DNA of 64,000 bases from Anastatus disparis (GCA_017163975.1 JAFFSR010000282.1:1-64000); one strand, 5' to 3'. Shown: positions 10,268 to 25,390, counted from the stretch's first letter. Numbers and translations: made by a program. The notes: generated from the letters alone by a model not told the origin.

Positions 10268-13084
10268 TATATATTAACGTATGTAACGTAGAGATTGGGG
10301 ACCTTAAGATCATTTCACAGTACATTTTTTTTTTACAAAAATTTTCTCACTTTTTACTAAAGAAATGATTTCTCCTTTCTTATAGAAATGTATGTAACCC
10401 TTAAAATAAAGGACCTTAAAGTCCTTTCACAACAAATTTTTCAAAATACACGAAAATTTTCTAATTTCACCTAAAGAAATAATTTTTCTTATTTCGTGTA
10501 AAAATCTTAATCCATATATATAGATATACAAATAACATTGAGAGATTGAGGACCTGGTCCTCGTTCTCTCGAAAGATCCCCAAAGTCTACATTGTATCTA
10601 TCAAAGGTCCTCAAAACCTAAGATATATGTATTTATAGATATGTAAATGTGTATATATGCATATGTATATATATATATATATAAATATATACATTTAAAT
10701 ATATATATTTCAACGTACACTTCCACATAAACACAAACACATATACACATATACACATACACATACACATATACACATATACATATACACATAAACACAA
10801 ACAAATATACACATACACATGTACACATACACATATACATATACACATATACACATATACATATACACATGCACATATACAAATACACATACAAATATAC
10901 ACATAAATGCATCTATCGTAGGTTTTGAGTACCTTCAATAGATACAACGTAGACTTTATAAAACCTTTGTGGAGTTTAAGGACCGGGTCTTTCATCTCTC
11001 AATGTTATTTGTATATCTATATATATATGGATTAAGATTCTGACACAAAAAAAAGGAAAATTATTTCTCTGAGTGCAATTAAAAAATTCTCATATGTTCC
11101 GGAAAATTTGCTGTGGAATGACCTTAACGTCCTTTATTTTGAAGGTTTCATCCATTTATATGAGATAGGAAAAAATATTTCTTTGGTTAGAAAATAAGAA
11201 TTTTCGTTAAAAAAAAAAAATGTAATATGCCCTAAAGGTCCCTAATCTCTACGTTACATACGTTTATATACACATATACACATACACATATACACATGCA
11301 CGTATACACATACACATATGCACATACACTTATACACATACACATATACACATACACATATACACATACACATATACACATACACATATACACATACACA
11401 TATGCAGATACACATATAAACATACACATATACACATACATATGTACACATACACATATACACATACACACATACACATACACATACACGTACACATGTA
11501 CACATGAGCATATACACATACAAATGTGCACATACAAATATACACATACACTTATACACATACACATATACACATACACATATACACGTACACGTATACA
11601 CATGCACGTACACACATACACGTATAGACATACACATATACACATACACATATACACATGCACATCCACATGTACACATACACATGTACACATACACATG
11701 TACACATACACACGTACACATACACATGTACACATACACAAGTACACATGCACATGTACACATACACATACATACATACACATGTACACATACACATGTA
11801 CACATACATGTTTACACATACACATGTACACATAACATTTACACATACACATGTACACATACACATGTACACATACATATGTACACATACAGATGAACAC
11901 ATACACATTTACTCATACACATATACACATACACATATACACATACACATATACACATACACATATACACATACACATATGCAGATACACATATAAACAT
12001 ACACATATACACATACATATGTACACATACACATATACACATACACACATACACATACACATACACGTACACATGTAGACATGAGCATATACACATACAA
12101 ATGTGCACATACAAATATACACATACACTTATACACATACACATATACACATACACATAAACACGTACACGTATACACATGCACGTACACACATACACGT
12201 ATAGACATACACATATACACATACACATATACACATACACATCCACATGTACACATACACATGTACACATACACATGTACACATACACACGTACACATAC
12301 ACATGTACACATACACAAGTACACATGCACATGTACACATACACATACATACATACACATGTACACATACACATGTACACATACATGTTTACACATACAC
12401 ATGTACACATAACATTTACACATACACATGTACACATACACATGCACACATACATATGTACACATACAGATGAACACATACACATTTACTCATACACTTG
12501 TACACATACACATGTGCACATACACAGGTACACATACACATATATACATACACATATACACATACACATCTACACATACACATATACACATACACATGTA
12601 CACATACGCATGTACACATACACTTGTACACATACACATTCACACATACAAATGTACGCATACACATGTACACATACTCATGTATACATACACATGTACA
12701 CATACACATGTTCACATACAAATAGACACATAAATGCATCAATGGTAGATTTCGAGTACCTTCGATAGATACGACGTAGACTTGATAAAACCTTTGTGGA
12801 GTTAGAGAACCAGGTCTTTCATCTCTTAATGTTATTTGTATATCTATATACATGGATTAAGATTCTAACACAAAATAAGGGAATTTATTTCTCTGGGTGC
12901 AATTAAAAAATTCTCATATGTTTCGGAAAATTTGTTGTGAAATGACCTTAACGTCCTTTATTTCGAAGGTTACATCCATTTATATAAGATAGGAAAAATT
13001 ATTTCTTTGGTTAGAAAATAAGAATTTTTGTTACAGAAAAAAGTAATGTGATATGCCCTAAAGGTCCCTAATCTCCACGTTACA
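10268..13084. repeat. Mosaic of 350-bp 'unit A' copies separated by CACATA minisatellite
   Basis: A unique segment of about 350 bp occurs three times: inverted at 10275-10619, and direct at 10908-11265 and 12736-13085. Shared words include GTACCTTCRATAGATAC, AAACCTTTGTGGAGTT, TCTTTCATCTCT, GGATTAAGATTCT, GACCTTAACGTCCTTTATTT and TACGTTACATACGTTTATAT. The direct copies are about 90 percent alike. Between them lie minisatellite blocks at 10620-10907 and 11266-12735. Unit A and minisatellite together form a higher-order repeat of about 1.8 kb. No frame in unit A is coding. Confidence 0.8.
11266..12735. repeat. CACATRTACACATA minisatellite block with a 577-bp internal duplication
   Basis: The basic period is 14 bp (CACATRTACACATA, an 8+6 half-unit structure). 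About 11330-11906 is repeated almost exactly as about 11907-12483, 577 bp later. Both copies have the same rare variants in the same order, such as TTTACACATAACATTTACAC. Long open frames appear on both strands in several phases, which is a by-product of alternating purine and pyrimidine and not evidence of protein coding. Confidence 0.9.
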
Positions 13085-13085
13085 T

Positions 13086-13517
13086 ACGTTTATATACACA
13101 TATACACATACACATATACACAGCTTATATACACATGCACATAAACACATGCACATATACATATATACATACACGTATACACATACACATATACACATAC
13201 TCATATACACATGCACGTATACACATACACATATGCACATACACATATTCACATACACATATACACATATACACATACACATATCCACATACACGTATAC
13301 ACATACACATATACACATACACATGTACACATACACAGATACACATACACATATACACATACACATATACATATACACATACACATATACACATATACAC
13401 ATACACATATACACATACAGATGTACATATACACATATAAACATACACATATACACATACATATATACACATATACACATACACACATACACATATACAC
13501 GTACACATGTACACATG
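13086..13517. repeat. CACATRTACACATA minisatellite block
   Basis: Continues the array after the third unit A copy. It ends in GTACACATGTACACATG directly at the left terminus of the inserted element at 13518. Confidence 0.85.
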
Positions 13518-15552
13518 CGAGGGGTTTCTCACTAAAATACTCATAGAAAAACTCTTCCGTACTCTGTAGCATTCTTTAGTTCTCATGCGTACTCTCCAAT
13601 ACTCTTTTGGTGAACGCTTTAAGTAAATGAATACGAAAAAGTTTGAAAGAGATTTAGTGAGTATGCAAGAGTAAGAATGAGTATTTGTAGAATACGAATG
13701 GATATTGAAAAATATGCAAGAGTACCAATGAGTATTCAAGAGTACGCAGTACAAATAGAATTTTAGTAATATTGATTTTATTATTTTATTGATTTCGACG
13801 ATAAGTCATTTTATATTATGTTTGATAAATAGAACAGATCGTAACAGATCTTATTAATATAACGCTGAATCCTGAATCTTTTTCTAACAACCCATCTCTT
13901 TATCAATATTAGTTACGTTTACGTAAAAATTATTAATTATAACAAAGTTATAATTTAAAAAAAATTTATATAATAAGAGAAATATAGTTTTTTAAAAAAA
14001 TGTACCTATATAACGATTGTTGATGTACTTATATCAATTTATGAAATTATCGTAGGTAAAACTTTTTCCGACTTTTTCTCAACAGGAGACCAAAAATTTT
14101 CCGTCAACTTTATGAAATATTATTATATTTCAATCTAGTGAGGACAAATAACTGGTTTTTATAATATTATTGTAAAATAGTAATTCTAAAAGGTTATATT
14201 TTTTCATGCCAATATTTTATTTTTCTCAACTGTTTAAATTCAACTTTATCCCTTGCATAGATCAACTTTCAAATCCATTTTTCACTAATAATTAACTTTT
14301 GGTAATAAGAATATTTTTTGTTGGGAATGACATGTAATATACAACTTATTTTTTGCCAAACATTATTTTTAATAGTTGAATTTCAGATTTCATTTTCTGA
14401 AAAGTATTTATTTTTAAATAAAATAAATCGCAACATTTTTTGTTTAAAATTTCACGTAAAACATACCTATATTTAGAAATAGTTAAATTCAAGCGACGAA
14501 TAGTTAATAGATTTTGCCACTGTGCATAAGAAAAAGTTACTTATTATGCTATTATGTTTGGTATAAGCAATATTAAATGCCTTATCAAAATTAAAGAAAA
14601 AATCTTATCGTGTTCAACCGATAATATGTCGGTGAATAATTATATAAAATAAATAAAGTAATAGTAGAAACTATAAAAAATTGTAATCATAAGAAGATTT
14701 TTTTATTATTGTGTTTTTATTGGACTAAACTACTTTATTAAATATATAAAAATGCATTTTTATATATCTGTGTATTTTATAATTTAAAAATAGCCCTGAT
14801 AGAAATTTTGCTAACTAAAATGGTCGATTCATCAATTATTCTTTATTTAGTTTTATATTTACAATGTAGAAAATTAATTATTACTATTATTTTAATTATT
14901 TTAGAATATTACATAAAATATGTATGTGAAATGTAACCAGTAACATACAACATATTAATGTATCAGCTTATAATTTAAATTTCCTTTTTATTCACTATAT
15001 TCTAAGCGAATTATTAGCTGGATTTATTTTATTAAAAATTAATGTAATAATCACTTATTTTGAGTTAAATTTTTTCATAATAACATTCAATTTTAAAATA
15101 ATTGAAATTTTAATTAAAATAATTTCCTACCTTATTTAACAATTTAATAATTAATTATTAATAATTAATTATTGATTGATTATTATCAACCTATTGACTC
15201 ATCGACCGATCAAGCTATCGATAGATTCATATATCCACCCATCAACCCATTGATTTATCAACCCATCGACCGATTAATTCATAAATATAACAATCCAAAA
15301 TAACATAAATTTATATTCAACTTAACTATTTATCAACTTATTGACCTATCATTTCATTAATCCAACAGTCCATCAACGAACCAATCAACTTTTTCCTTTT
15401 TAAACGTATTAATCTATCAATCCATCGACCCATACATTCGTCGACCCTTTGAATATCTCACTCAGCTGAGTCCTTTATCAAAAAACTTATTTATTTTCTT
15501 TATTAATTTCGTAATTTTATGAATAATTAATTGCATTTTTATTATATATATG

Positions 15553-15771
<219 letters not shown>

Positions 15772-15772
15772 A

Positions 15773-16060
15773 TACTCTATCTAAAATTTCCGTACTCCTT
15801 AATCTTTTGAATATTCAATAATTTTGTTGAATACTCATTGTATTCTTTGCATGCTCTTTAAATATTTTGAATATTTATGTTACTCTTCGCGTACTCTCTA
15901 ATTTTTTCGAATACTCATCTTACTCTTTGCATACTCTTTGATTTTTTCGAATACTCCTCTTACTCTTCGCATACTCTAATCAATTTTTAAACTCCAATAC
16001 TCTTATAAAACTCTTGCGTACTCAAAATACTCTTACGAAATTCTTACCACTTTTTGCAAG
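15773..16060. repeat. Degenerate tandem repeat of about 45 bp
   Basis: TTTTCGAATACTC, TTACTCTTYGCATACTCTTTG and related words recur five to six times. A mirror-image counterpart rich in AGTACGCAAGAGT/GAATACGA words lies at 13545-13750 at the other end of the same inserted element, so these are subterminal repeats. Confidence 0.65.
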
Positions 16061-16084
16061 AGTATTTTAGTGAGAAGCCTTTCG

Positions 16085-19000
16085 TACACATGAGCATATA
16101 CACATACAAATGTACACATACAAATATACATATACACTTATACACATACACTTATACACATACACTTATACACATACACATATACACATACACATATACA
16201 CGTACACGTAAACGCATGCACGTACACACATACACGTATGAACATACACATATACATATACACATACACATGTACACATACACATCCACATGTACACATA
16301 CACATGTACACATACACATGTACACAAACATATGTACACATACACATGTACACATACACATGTACACATACGCATAGAAACATACGATTATACACATACA
16401 CATATACACATACGCATATACACATACACATATCCACATACACATATATACATTCACACATAATCATACACATACACATATACACATACATATGTACACA
16501 TACATATGTACACATACACATGTACGCAAACACATGTACACATACACATGTTCACAAACACATGTACACATACACATGTACACATACACATGTACATATA
16601 TACATGTACACATATACATCTACACATACAAATGTAAACATACATATGTACTTATACACATGTACACATTCACATTAATACATAAACATGTACACATACA
16701 CATGTACACATATACATGTACACATACACATGTACACATACACATATGCAGATACACATGTAGACATACACACACATACACATGTACAGAAACACATGTA
16801 CACATACACATCCAAACATACACATGTACGCATACACATACACACATACACATGTACAGAAACACATGTACACATACACATCCAAACATACACATGTACG
16901 CATACACATACACACATACACATGTACAGATATACATGCACACATACACATGTACACATACACATGATCGAATGAACATATACACATACACATGTACACA
17001 TACACATGTACACATACATATGTACACATACACACATACACATGTACAGATACACATGTACACATGCACATATACACATACACATATACACGTACACGTA
17101 TACAAATGCACACGTATACACATGCACGTACACACATACACGTATACACATACACATATACATATACACATACACATATACACATACACATCCACATGTA
17201 CACATACACACGTACACATACACATGTGCAGATCCACATGTAGACATACGCACACATACACATGTACAGATACACATGTACACATACACATACACACATA
17301 CACATGTCCAGATATACATGTACACATACACATGTACGCATACACATGTTCACCTTAATATGTACACATACACATGTACACATACACATGTACACATACA
17401 CATGTACACATACACATGTACACATACATATGTACACATACACACGTACACATGTACAGATACACATGTACACATGCACATGTACACATGCACGTATACA
17501 CATACGCATCTACATATTCATATATACACATACGCATATAAGCATATACATATACACATGAACATATTTACATACACACATACACATACACATTTAGACA
17601 TACGCATATACACTTATACACCTACACATATACACATACATATAGACACATACACATACACATCACACATACACATACACACATACACATACATACATAT
17701 ACTCACATTCACATATACACATACACATACACAAATACACATACTTATATACACATACATATACACACACATGCACTTTTACACATACACATATACACAT
17801 ACACATACACATACACACATACACATATACACATACACAGATACATATACACATTCACACATACACATACACACATACAAATACACATATACACATACAC
17901 ATGAATACATAAACATACACATATACACATATACAAATACACATACACAAACACACATACACATACACACATACAAATACACACGTACACATACACATGC
18001 CTACATAAACATGTACACATACACATGAACACGAACATATGTACACATACACATGTACACATACACATATACACAAACGCATATACACATACGCATATAC
18101 ATATACACATATACATATGCACATATACAAATACGCAGCTACACATACGCATATACACATACATACATACAAATAACCATATACAGATACACGTATACGC
18201 ATACACATAAACACACACACATATACCTATACACATATGCACACACACATAAACACACACACATATACATATACACATATGCACATACACATCTACACAT
18301 ACACATATACACATACACATGTACACATACGCATTAACACATACACATGTACACATACACATGTTCACATACTCACACACACACATACATATAAACACAT
18401 ACACATGCCTACATCAACATGTACACATACACATACATACATATACAAGTACACATTCACATGTTCACATACACATGTACATATACACATACATACACAC
18501 ACATGTACACATACACATGTACACATACACATGTACACATACGCATAGAAACATACGATTATACACATACACATATACACATATGCATATACACATACAC
18601 ATGTACACATACATATGTACACATACACATGTACGCAAACACATGTACACATACACATGTACACAAACACATGTACACATACACATTTACACATACACAT
18701 GTACACATATACATGTACACATATACATGTACACATACAAATGTAAACATACATATGTACTTGTACACATGAACACATCCACATGTACGAATACACATGT
18801 ACACATATACGTGTACGCATACACATGTACACATACACATGTGCAGATACACATGTAGACATTTACACACATACACATGTACAGATACACATGTACACAT
18901 ACACATACAGACATACACATGTACACATGCACATACACACATACACATGTACAGATATACATTCACACATACACATGTACACATACACATGTTCACATAA

Positions 19001-21048
19001 AAATATACACATACACATGTACACATACATACGAACACATACACACATACACATGTACATATACACATGTACACATGCACATATACACATACTCATATAC
19101 ACGTACACGTTTACAAATGCACACGTATACACATGCATGTACACACATACACGTATACACATACACATATACATATACACATACACATATACACATACAC
19201 ATCCACATGTACACATACACATATAGACATACACATCCACATGTACACATACACATGTTTACATACATAGATACACATACACATATAGACATACACATCC
19301 ACATGTACACATACACATGTTTACATACATAGATACACATACACATATACACGAACGCATATACACATACGCATATACATATACACATATACATATGCAC
19401 ATATACAAATACGCAGTCACACATACGCATATTCACATACACACATACACATAACTATATACACATACACGTATACGCATACACATAAACACACACACAC
19501 ATAACCATATACACATACACGTATACGCATACACATAAACACACACACATATACTTATACACATATGCACATACACATCTACACATACACATATACACAT
19601 AAACATGTACACATACGCATTTACACATACACATGTACACATACACATGTACACATACACATGTACACAGACACATGTACACATACACATTCAAACATAC
19701 ACATGTACGCATACACATGTACACATACACATGTACACATACACATTCAAACATACACATGTACGCATACACATGTACACATACACATGTACACATACAC
19801 ATGTATATATACACATACATACATACACATGTACATATACACATGTACACATACACATGTACACATACACATGTACACAAACATGTGTACACATACACAT
19901 GTAAACATAATATTATACACATACACATATACACATACGCATGTAAACATACATATGTACACATACACATGTACGCAAACACATGTACACATACACATGT
20001 ACTCAAACACATGTACACATACACATGTACACATATACATGTACACATATACATGTACACATACAAATGTAAACATCGATAAGTACTTATACACATGTAC
20101 ACATCCACATTTACACATAAACATGTACACTTACACATGTACACATATACATGTACTCATACACATGTACACATACACATGTGCTGATACACATGTAGAG
20201 ATACACACACACATACCTATGTACAGATACACATGTACACATACACATACAGACATACACATGTACACATACACATACACACATACACATGTACATATAT
20301 ATATGCACACATACACATGTACACATACACATGTTCACATGAACATATACACATACACATGTACACATACACATGTACACATACGCATGTACACATACAT
20401 ATGTACACATACACACATACACATGTACAGATACACATGTACACATGCACATGTACACATGCACATATACACATACGCAGCTACACATTCACGTATACAC
20501 ATACACATATAAACATATACATATATACATAAACATATTTACATACACACATATACATACACATTTACACATACGCATATACACTTATACACCTAAACAT
20601 ATACACATACATATACACACATACACATGCAGATCACACATACACATACACACATACACATACAAACATACATATACACACATGCACATATACACATACA
20701 CATACACAATTACACATACACATATACACATACATATACACACATACACATATACTCTCACACATACACATACACACATACACATACACACATGCACATA
20801 TACACATTGACATACACAAATACACATACACATATACACATTTACATATACAAATACACACATACACCTACACATATACACATACACATACAAACATACA
20901 AATACACATATACACATACACATATACACATACACACATACACATACACATATATACATAAACATACACATATACACATATGCAAATACACATACACATA
21001 CACATTCACACATTCGCATACACACATACACATCTATACATACACACA
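16085..21048. repeat. 5-kb CACATRTACACATA minisatellite array with higher-order copies
   Basis: A 14-bp unit dominated by CACATGTACACATA in the left and middle, drifting to CACATACACACATA toward the right. Blocks with the same order of rare variants recur near 16.49-17.45, 18.60-19.15 and 19.95-20.50 kb, for example ACGCAAACACATGTACACA followed by ACATATACATGTACACATA and AATGTAAACATA. This shows higher-order duplication at a scale of about 1.4-2.1 kb. A shorter duplicate of about 78 bp is at 16770-16925. No coding function is supported despite frames of up to 340 codons. Confidence 0.9.
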
Positions 21049-22008
21049 CCCAGACGGAATAGGAATTCAAAATGTATTTAGAAAGTATTCATTATTCGAA
21101 TTCATCATGAATGTTTCTAAATGAATTAAAAAAGAATTAAAAATGTATTTGCTGAATTCATAATTCATTCATCATGATTTATGTTAAAGTTCGATAAGTA
21201 TTCTTAAATAATTCATGATGTATTCATAAATGAAACATAATGTGTCACTCAATTTGAATATTTGATTAATTCAAAATGTACACAATGTTATTAATAATGT
21301 ATTCATAAAGTATACATTATGTATTCATTTTCAATTCAATTTTTATTCATTTCTGATTTATTTCTTATTTGTATCATTTGGGCTTTTTTTTGTTCAAGTC
21401 CATTAGTTCTGAAAAGAAAACTTTTTTAATTATAATTAAAGATAATTATGATTTACATTCTTGAAAGCTTCTTTTAAATCATTTTTTAAATACTTTTTTT
21501 ATCTAATTTGAATTGGACGCTTAAGTTCATGGCGAACATAGCACAACGTGACGTTAAATGCAAATCGAAGACCGCATCGAGTGAACATCTATATGTTTCC
21601 AATTTTTCGCTTTTTAAGCAATTAAGACAATTTAAAAGTATATATTGCAGGAAAATTACAAGTATATTAAGAAAAGATTTTCTTTTCATTTATATCTTAT
21701 GTATAAAAAATTCATTCATTTATTTTTAATTCAAATTTTTTTAATTTTTCATTCATTTTTTATTCATATGTTATTGATTTATCATTCATAAAGTATTCAT
21801 TTTTAATACAATTTTAATTCATTTTGAATTTATAGCTGATTATATGAATATTTTATGGATTTATTAAGAATTCAATCAGTATGACATGATTTGAATTCAT
21901 TAAAGTTTAAAATGAATTAATTTTGCTTATATTATGAATACTTAATGATTTCATAAAATTTTACAGAATACATTATGAGTTCATTTTTAATTGATATTGC
22001 CGTCTGGG
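21049..22008. mobile_element. 960-bp inverted-repeat element inserted in the minisatellite
   Basis: CCCAGACGGAATA at the left and the reverse complement CCCAGACGGCAATA at the right are the only sharply conserved termini. Both abut CACATA sequence (ACACAC left, ACACATACAC right). The interior is rich in GAATTCAT, ATTCATGATG and TCATTTTTAATTC words on both strands and can fold extensively. The open frames at 21486-21729 show no recognisable domain. Target duplication length cannot be read because the target is repetitive. Confidence 0.65.
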
Positions 22009-22404
22009 ACACATACACACATACACATACATATACACACGTATACATGCACACATACTCATACACACATACTCATATACTTATGCACATACACACATAC
22101 ACATACACATATATACATAAACAAACACATAAACACATATACAAACACATACACATACACATTTACACATACGCATATACACTTATACACATACACATAT
22201 ACGCATACATATACACACATACACATACACTTTTACACATACACATACACACATACATATACACACATACACATACACACATACACATACACACATGCAC
22301 ATATACACATACACATACACAGATACACATAAATATATACACATACACATATACAAATACACATATACACATACACATATACACATACACATACAAATAT
22401 ACAA

Positions 22405-22435
<31 letters not shown>

Positions 22436-23450
22436 TACACTTATACAGATTCGCATTGATACATTTACGTATATACATTCACTTACACACATACACATAC
22501 ACCTACACATACACACGTATACATACACATATACTCATACACACATACATATATACACATACACACATACTCATACACAAATACACATACACATGTACAC
22601 ATACACATATACACATATACACATACACACATACATATACACATACACATACACACATACAAATACTTATATACAGATACACATAAACACATACACACAT
22701 ACACTTACACATATATACATAAACATACACATATACACATATACAAATACACATACGCAAACTCACGTACATATACACATTCACACATTCGCATACACAC
22801 ATACACATCTATACATACAGACACATACACATATATATACACACGTATACATACACACATACTCATACACACATACACATATACACATACACACATACAC
22901 ATACATATATGCAAATACACACACACATACACATACACATGTACACATACTCATACACACATACACGTATACACATCCATACATACAAATACACATACAC
23001 ATACACATACAAACATACACATATACACAAACACACGTACTCATACACAAATACACATACACATGTACTTATACACATGTCTACACGCGCATGTACACAT
23101 ATACACATACCAATATACACATACACCCATACACATACACATATACATATAAAGATACACATATACACATATAAAAATACACATACACATACAAATTAAC
23201 ACATTCGCATACACACATATAAATACACACATACACACATACACATACACACGTATACATACACACATACTCATACACACATACGCATATACACATACAC
23301 GTATTTACATATACAAATACACATACGAATGTACACATACACATATATACAAACACATATACACATACACACATACACATACATATATACAAATACACAC
23401 ACAAATACACATACACATGTACACATACACATATACACATTAACACACAC
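22009..23450. repeat. CACATA-type minisatellite array, CACATACACACATA-rich variant
   Basis: Continues the array, with more CACACATACACATA and CTCATACACACATACT variants than the left blocks. ACACGTATACATACACACAT recurs at spacings of several hundred bp, indicating higher-order structure. It ends exactly where the gypsy LTR begins at 23451. Confidence 0.9.
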
Positions 23451-24559
23451 TGTAACGTTTGGCCTTTTTGCCTCGATTAGATCTTGATATCGTAGGCGTT
23501 AGACTTTTAGAGGGCGCTGCAGGTGTTGATTCTCGGAGGCCAAAGTTCAAACTTACATACTAAGCTAACCTAACCTTAATAAAATTAATAATAAGAAAGA
23601 TAGAAAAATAAATTAAAAATAAATTAAAAATCCATTTAAATATTTAAAAAGAAAAATAGAAATGATTAAGAGAAAGAAAATAATATTAATTAAAAGAAAT
23701 AATAAATAAATGATCCAAAGCTAAACTATCCTTATGCACTAAGTGACAATGTTCGTCAGAGGAAGCAGGATGGGTACTGCGGACTGGTGATTAAGTTCAA
23801 ACACGACACTTTGGGTTTAAACTTAAATTATCTTTTCTTTTATATTTATTAAAAAAAATAACAACAAAAAAATAATTACAACGCCGATTTCGATAATACT
23901 TGATAACAAAAACAAAAAAAATAAATAAAGATTATAATTGAGCGAAATAATGTTTCGCACGTTGCGAAGGAACAGAATTTATTTTTAGTTCTCTCCTTGA
24001 CCGCTAGGTGGCGCTATCTCGTATTTATCGGCTGTAACAAATAAGAACAGAAAAGAAATACAATGGTTAATTATTTAATAATAAAGACTCGGCGGGTGAA
24101 TTCGCGACCTACTTTACCAGCGGAGTTCGGCGCGGTCGGTAACGGAGCCAGGTAAGGTAATACAGGAGAACTAGGATGGTAACCCTCTAAACCATAACTG
24201 GAGAAGAGGGGGGAGGCTCTTGGTCGAAGACCAACGGAGGACTCTACCCCGACCAGCGATGGTGGAGGTAGTAACTAGGAGTCAGTTTTGGGCAATCCCA
24301 CCCTTACACTGACGGATAGATAGGATACTATGCCGGGCAATCCCACCCTTACATAGCTTAAGACAGGAGTATAGGAAAGGATAACTCCCACTGTGCCGAG
24401 CAATCCCACTCTTACACAGAGGAAGGGGAGAGAGTCTGTAGCTGGCTCAGCGGCTCGCTTATATATGCTATGGAGCTCGCTATTCCCGTTGCGGGAGTAG
24501 CGCCTCGTAGCGGCTGAGCGCAGGTACTGCGTCTAGCGCGATTTTTGAATCGTCACACA
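23451..24559 (-). repeat. 3' LTR of the gypsy element (about 1.1 kb)
   Basis: In plus orientation it starts TGTAACGTTTGG at the end of the minisatellite and ends CGTCACACA just before a polypyrimidine run CCCTCCTCGC. The last of these is the minus-strand polypurine tract GCGAGGAGGG that primes plus-strand synthesis. Positions 23752-24554 are repeated as 27283-28084, with few differences, mostly near 24120-24140. Inside are three copies of GGGCAATCCCACCCTTACA or close variants (about 24290, 24334 and 24397). Confidence 0.85.
24457..24466 (-). promoter_or_regulatory. LTR TATA box (3' LTR copy; second copy at 27987-27996)
   Basis: The minus strand reads CATATATAAGCGAGC in the U3 part of the LTR, a good TATA element. 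Transcription would start about 30 bp further left, near GCTGAGCCAGCTACAGA. The same sequence is in the right-hand LTR, which would be the one driving the element. Confidence 0.6.
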
Positions 24560-24570
24560 CCCTCCTCGCT
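24560..24570 (-). other. Polypurine tract of the gypsy element
   Basis: The minus strand reads GCGAGGAGGG directly before the 3' LTR start TGTGTGACG. Position and purine content match the plus-strand primer of LTR retrotransposons. Confidence 0.65.
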
Positions 24571-24803
24571 TGGGAGAGTGAAGCTTGCGAACGAACCTAA
24601 ACTAAACTAACAGGTTAAGTAACCTTAATCATAATTAGTATCATAGATTAAGTATTATTAATATAAAAAAATTCAAATTAATGAGAATAAGTAAAGAAAA
24701 AAAATTCACATTTTATGCTTAAGCTTACTTTTACAAAAGAAAAAGAATACTGACTAAACTAAGAATACTATTTTATTTTCGTACGAAAAGGGGAAAAATA
24801 TAT

Positions 24804-25310
24804 TTACAAGAATAATATAATACAGAATGTAGACTCACCAACTGGCCGTTTCTTTAGAACCTTTTCTACCTTACCGGTAGCCTTATCCAATAACAGGGTG
24901 TACCGATGTCCTCCAGCGATGGTTTTCATCTTCCTTACCCCTGTTGGCACGACAAATACTGTGCCATCTGGCAAGGTGTTGGAGGTTAAAGACCTTCCCT
25001 TCTTGTCCGATGATGGTGATGTACTCGGCTTCGGGGCCCTTGAAGTGGAGGTGGCCGTGCAACAAACCTTAGGCTTTCGAGGGGCGAGCGTAGATGGTAT
25101 TGGCGCGGATCTCACGGTGGCCACCTGTTGGTCGCGTCGGCGTCGGGCCTCCTCGATCACCTGTCGTAACTTGTCTGGAGGTGCGGTGACGCTGGTGATA
25201 TACGGCTTATTGCGCGGCTTACTCGGGTCAAGGGGCCGCGGAGTCATGACTTGCGTCGGGTGTGTAGGCGGACGAGCGATGAAATAATTTACATCGTACG
25301 ACGGTTCCAT
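24804..25310 (-). CDS. Third ORF of the gypsy element, Pro/basic-rich protein of unknown function
   Basis: An intact frame lies between integrase and the 3' LTR, where some gypsy elements carry env. The best start is the ATG at 25310 (CAAAATGG context), giving about 168 aa. An upstream in-frame GTG is not needed. The protein begins MEPSYDVNYF, is Pro/Arg/Lys/Ser-rich, and has no signal peptide or membrane segment, so it is not a recognisable envelope. A basic central part (EEARRRRDQQ) is followed by a C-terminal block with GTVFVVPTGVRKM and GHRYTLLLDKATGKVEKVLK. It has its own TATA promoter (separate entry). Near its end the minus strand reads CAGTTGGTGAGT, a strong splice-donor match. It stays open while pol is broken. 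I do not recognise the family. Confidence 0.7.
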   Translation of the reverse strand: MEPSYDVNYFIARPPTHPTQVMTPRPLDPSKPRNKPYITSVTAPPDKLRQVIEEARRRRDQQVATVRSAPIPSTLAPRKPKVCCTATSTSRAPKPSTSPSSDKKGRSLTSNTLPDGTVFVVPTGVRKMKTIAGGHRYTLLLDKATGKVEKVLKKRPVGESTFCIILFL

Positions 25311-25344
25311 TTTGGGAAGAGAAGTGACTCGTGGCACGGCAGTT

Positions 25345-25390
25345 GAATGAATGATCAGCGAGTTCGTTGAAGCTGATATTTATACCCCAC
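25345..25390 (-). promoter_or_regulatory. TATA promoter upstream of the gypsy third ORF
   Basis: The minus strand reads GGGGTATAAATATCAGC (TATA box complement at 25377-25384). About 30 bp later come TCATTCATTCAACTG initiator-like words near 25345-25355, then the ATG at 25310. TATA-to-start spacing and a 35-45 nt leader fit an RNA polymerase II promoter. It lies outside the LTR. Confidence 0.6.
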
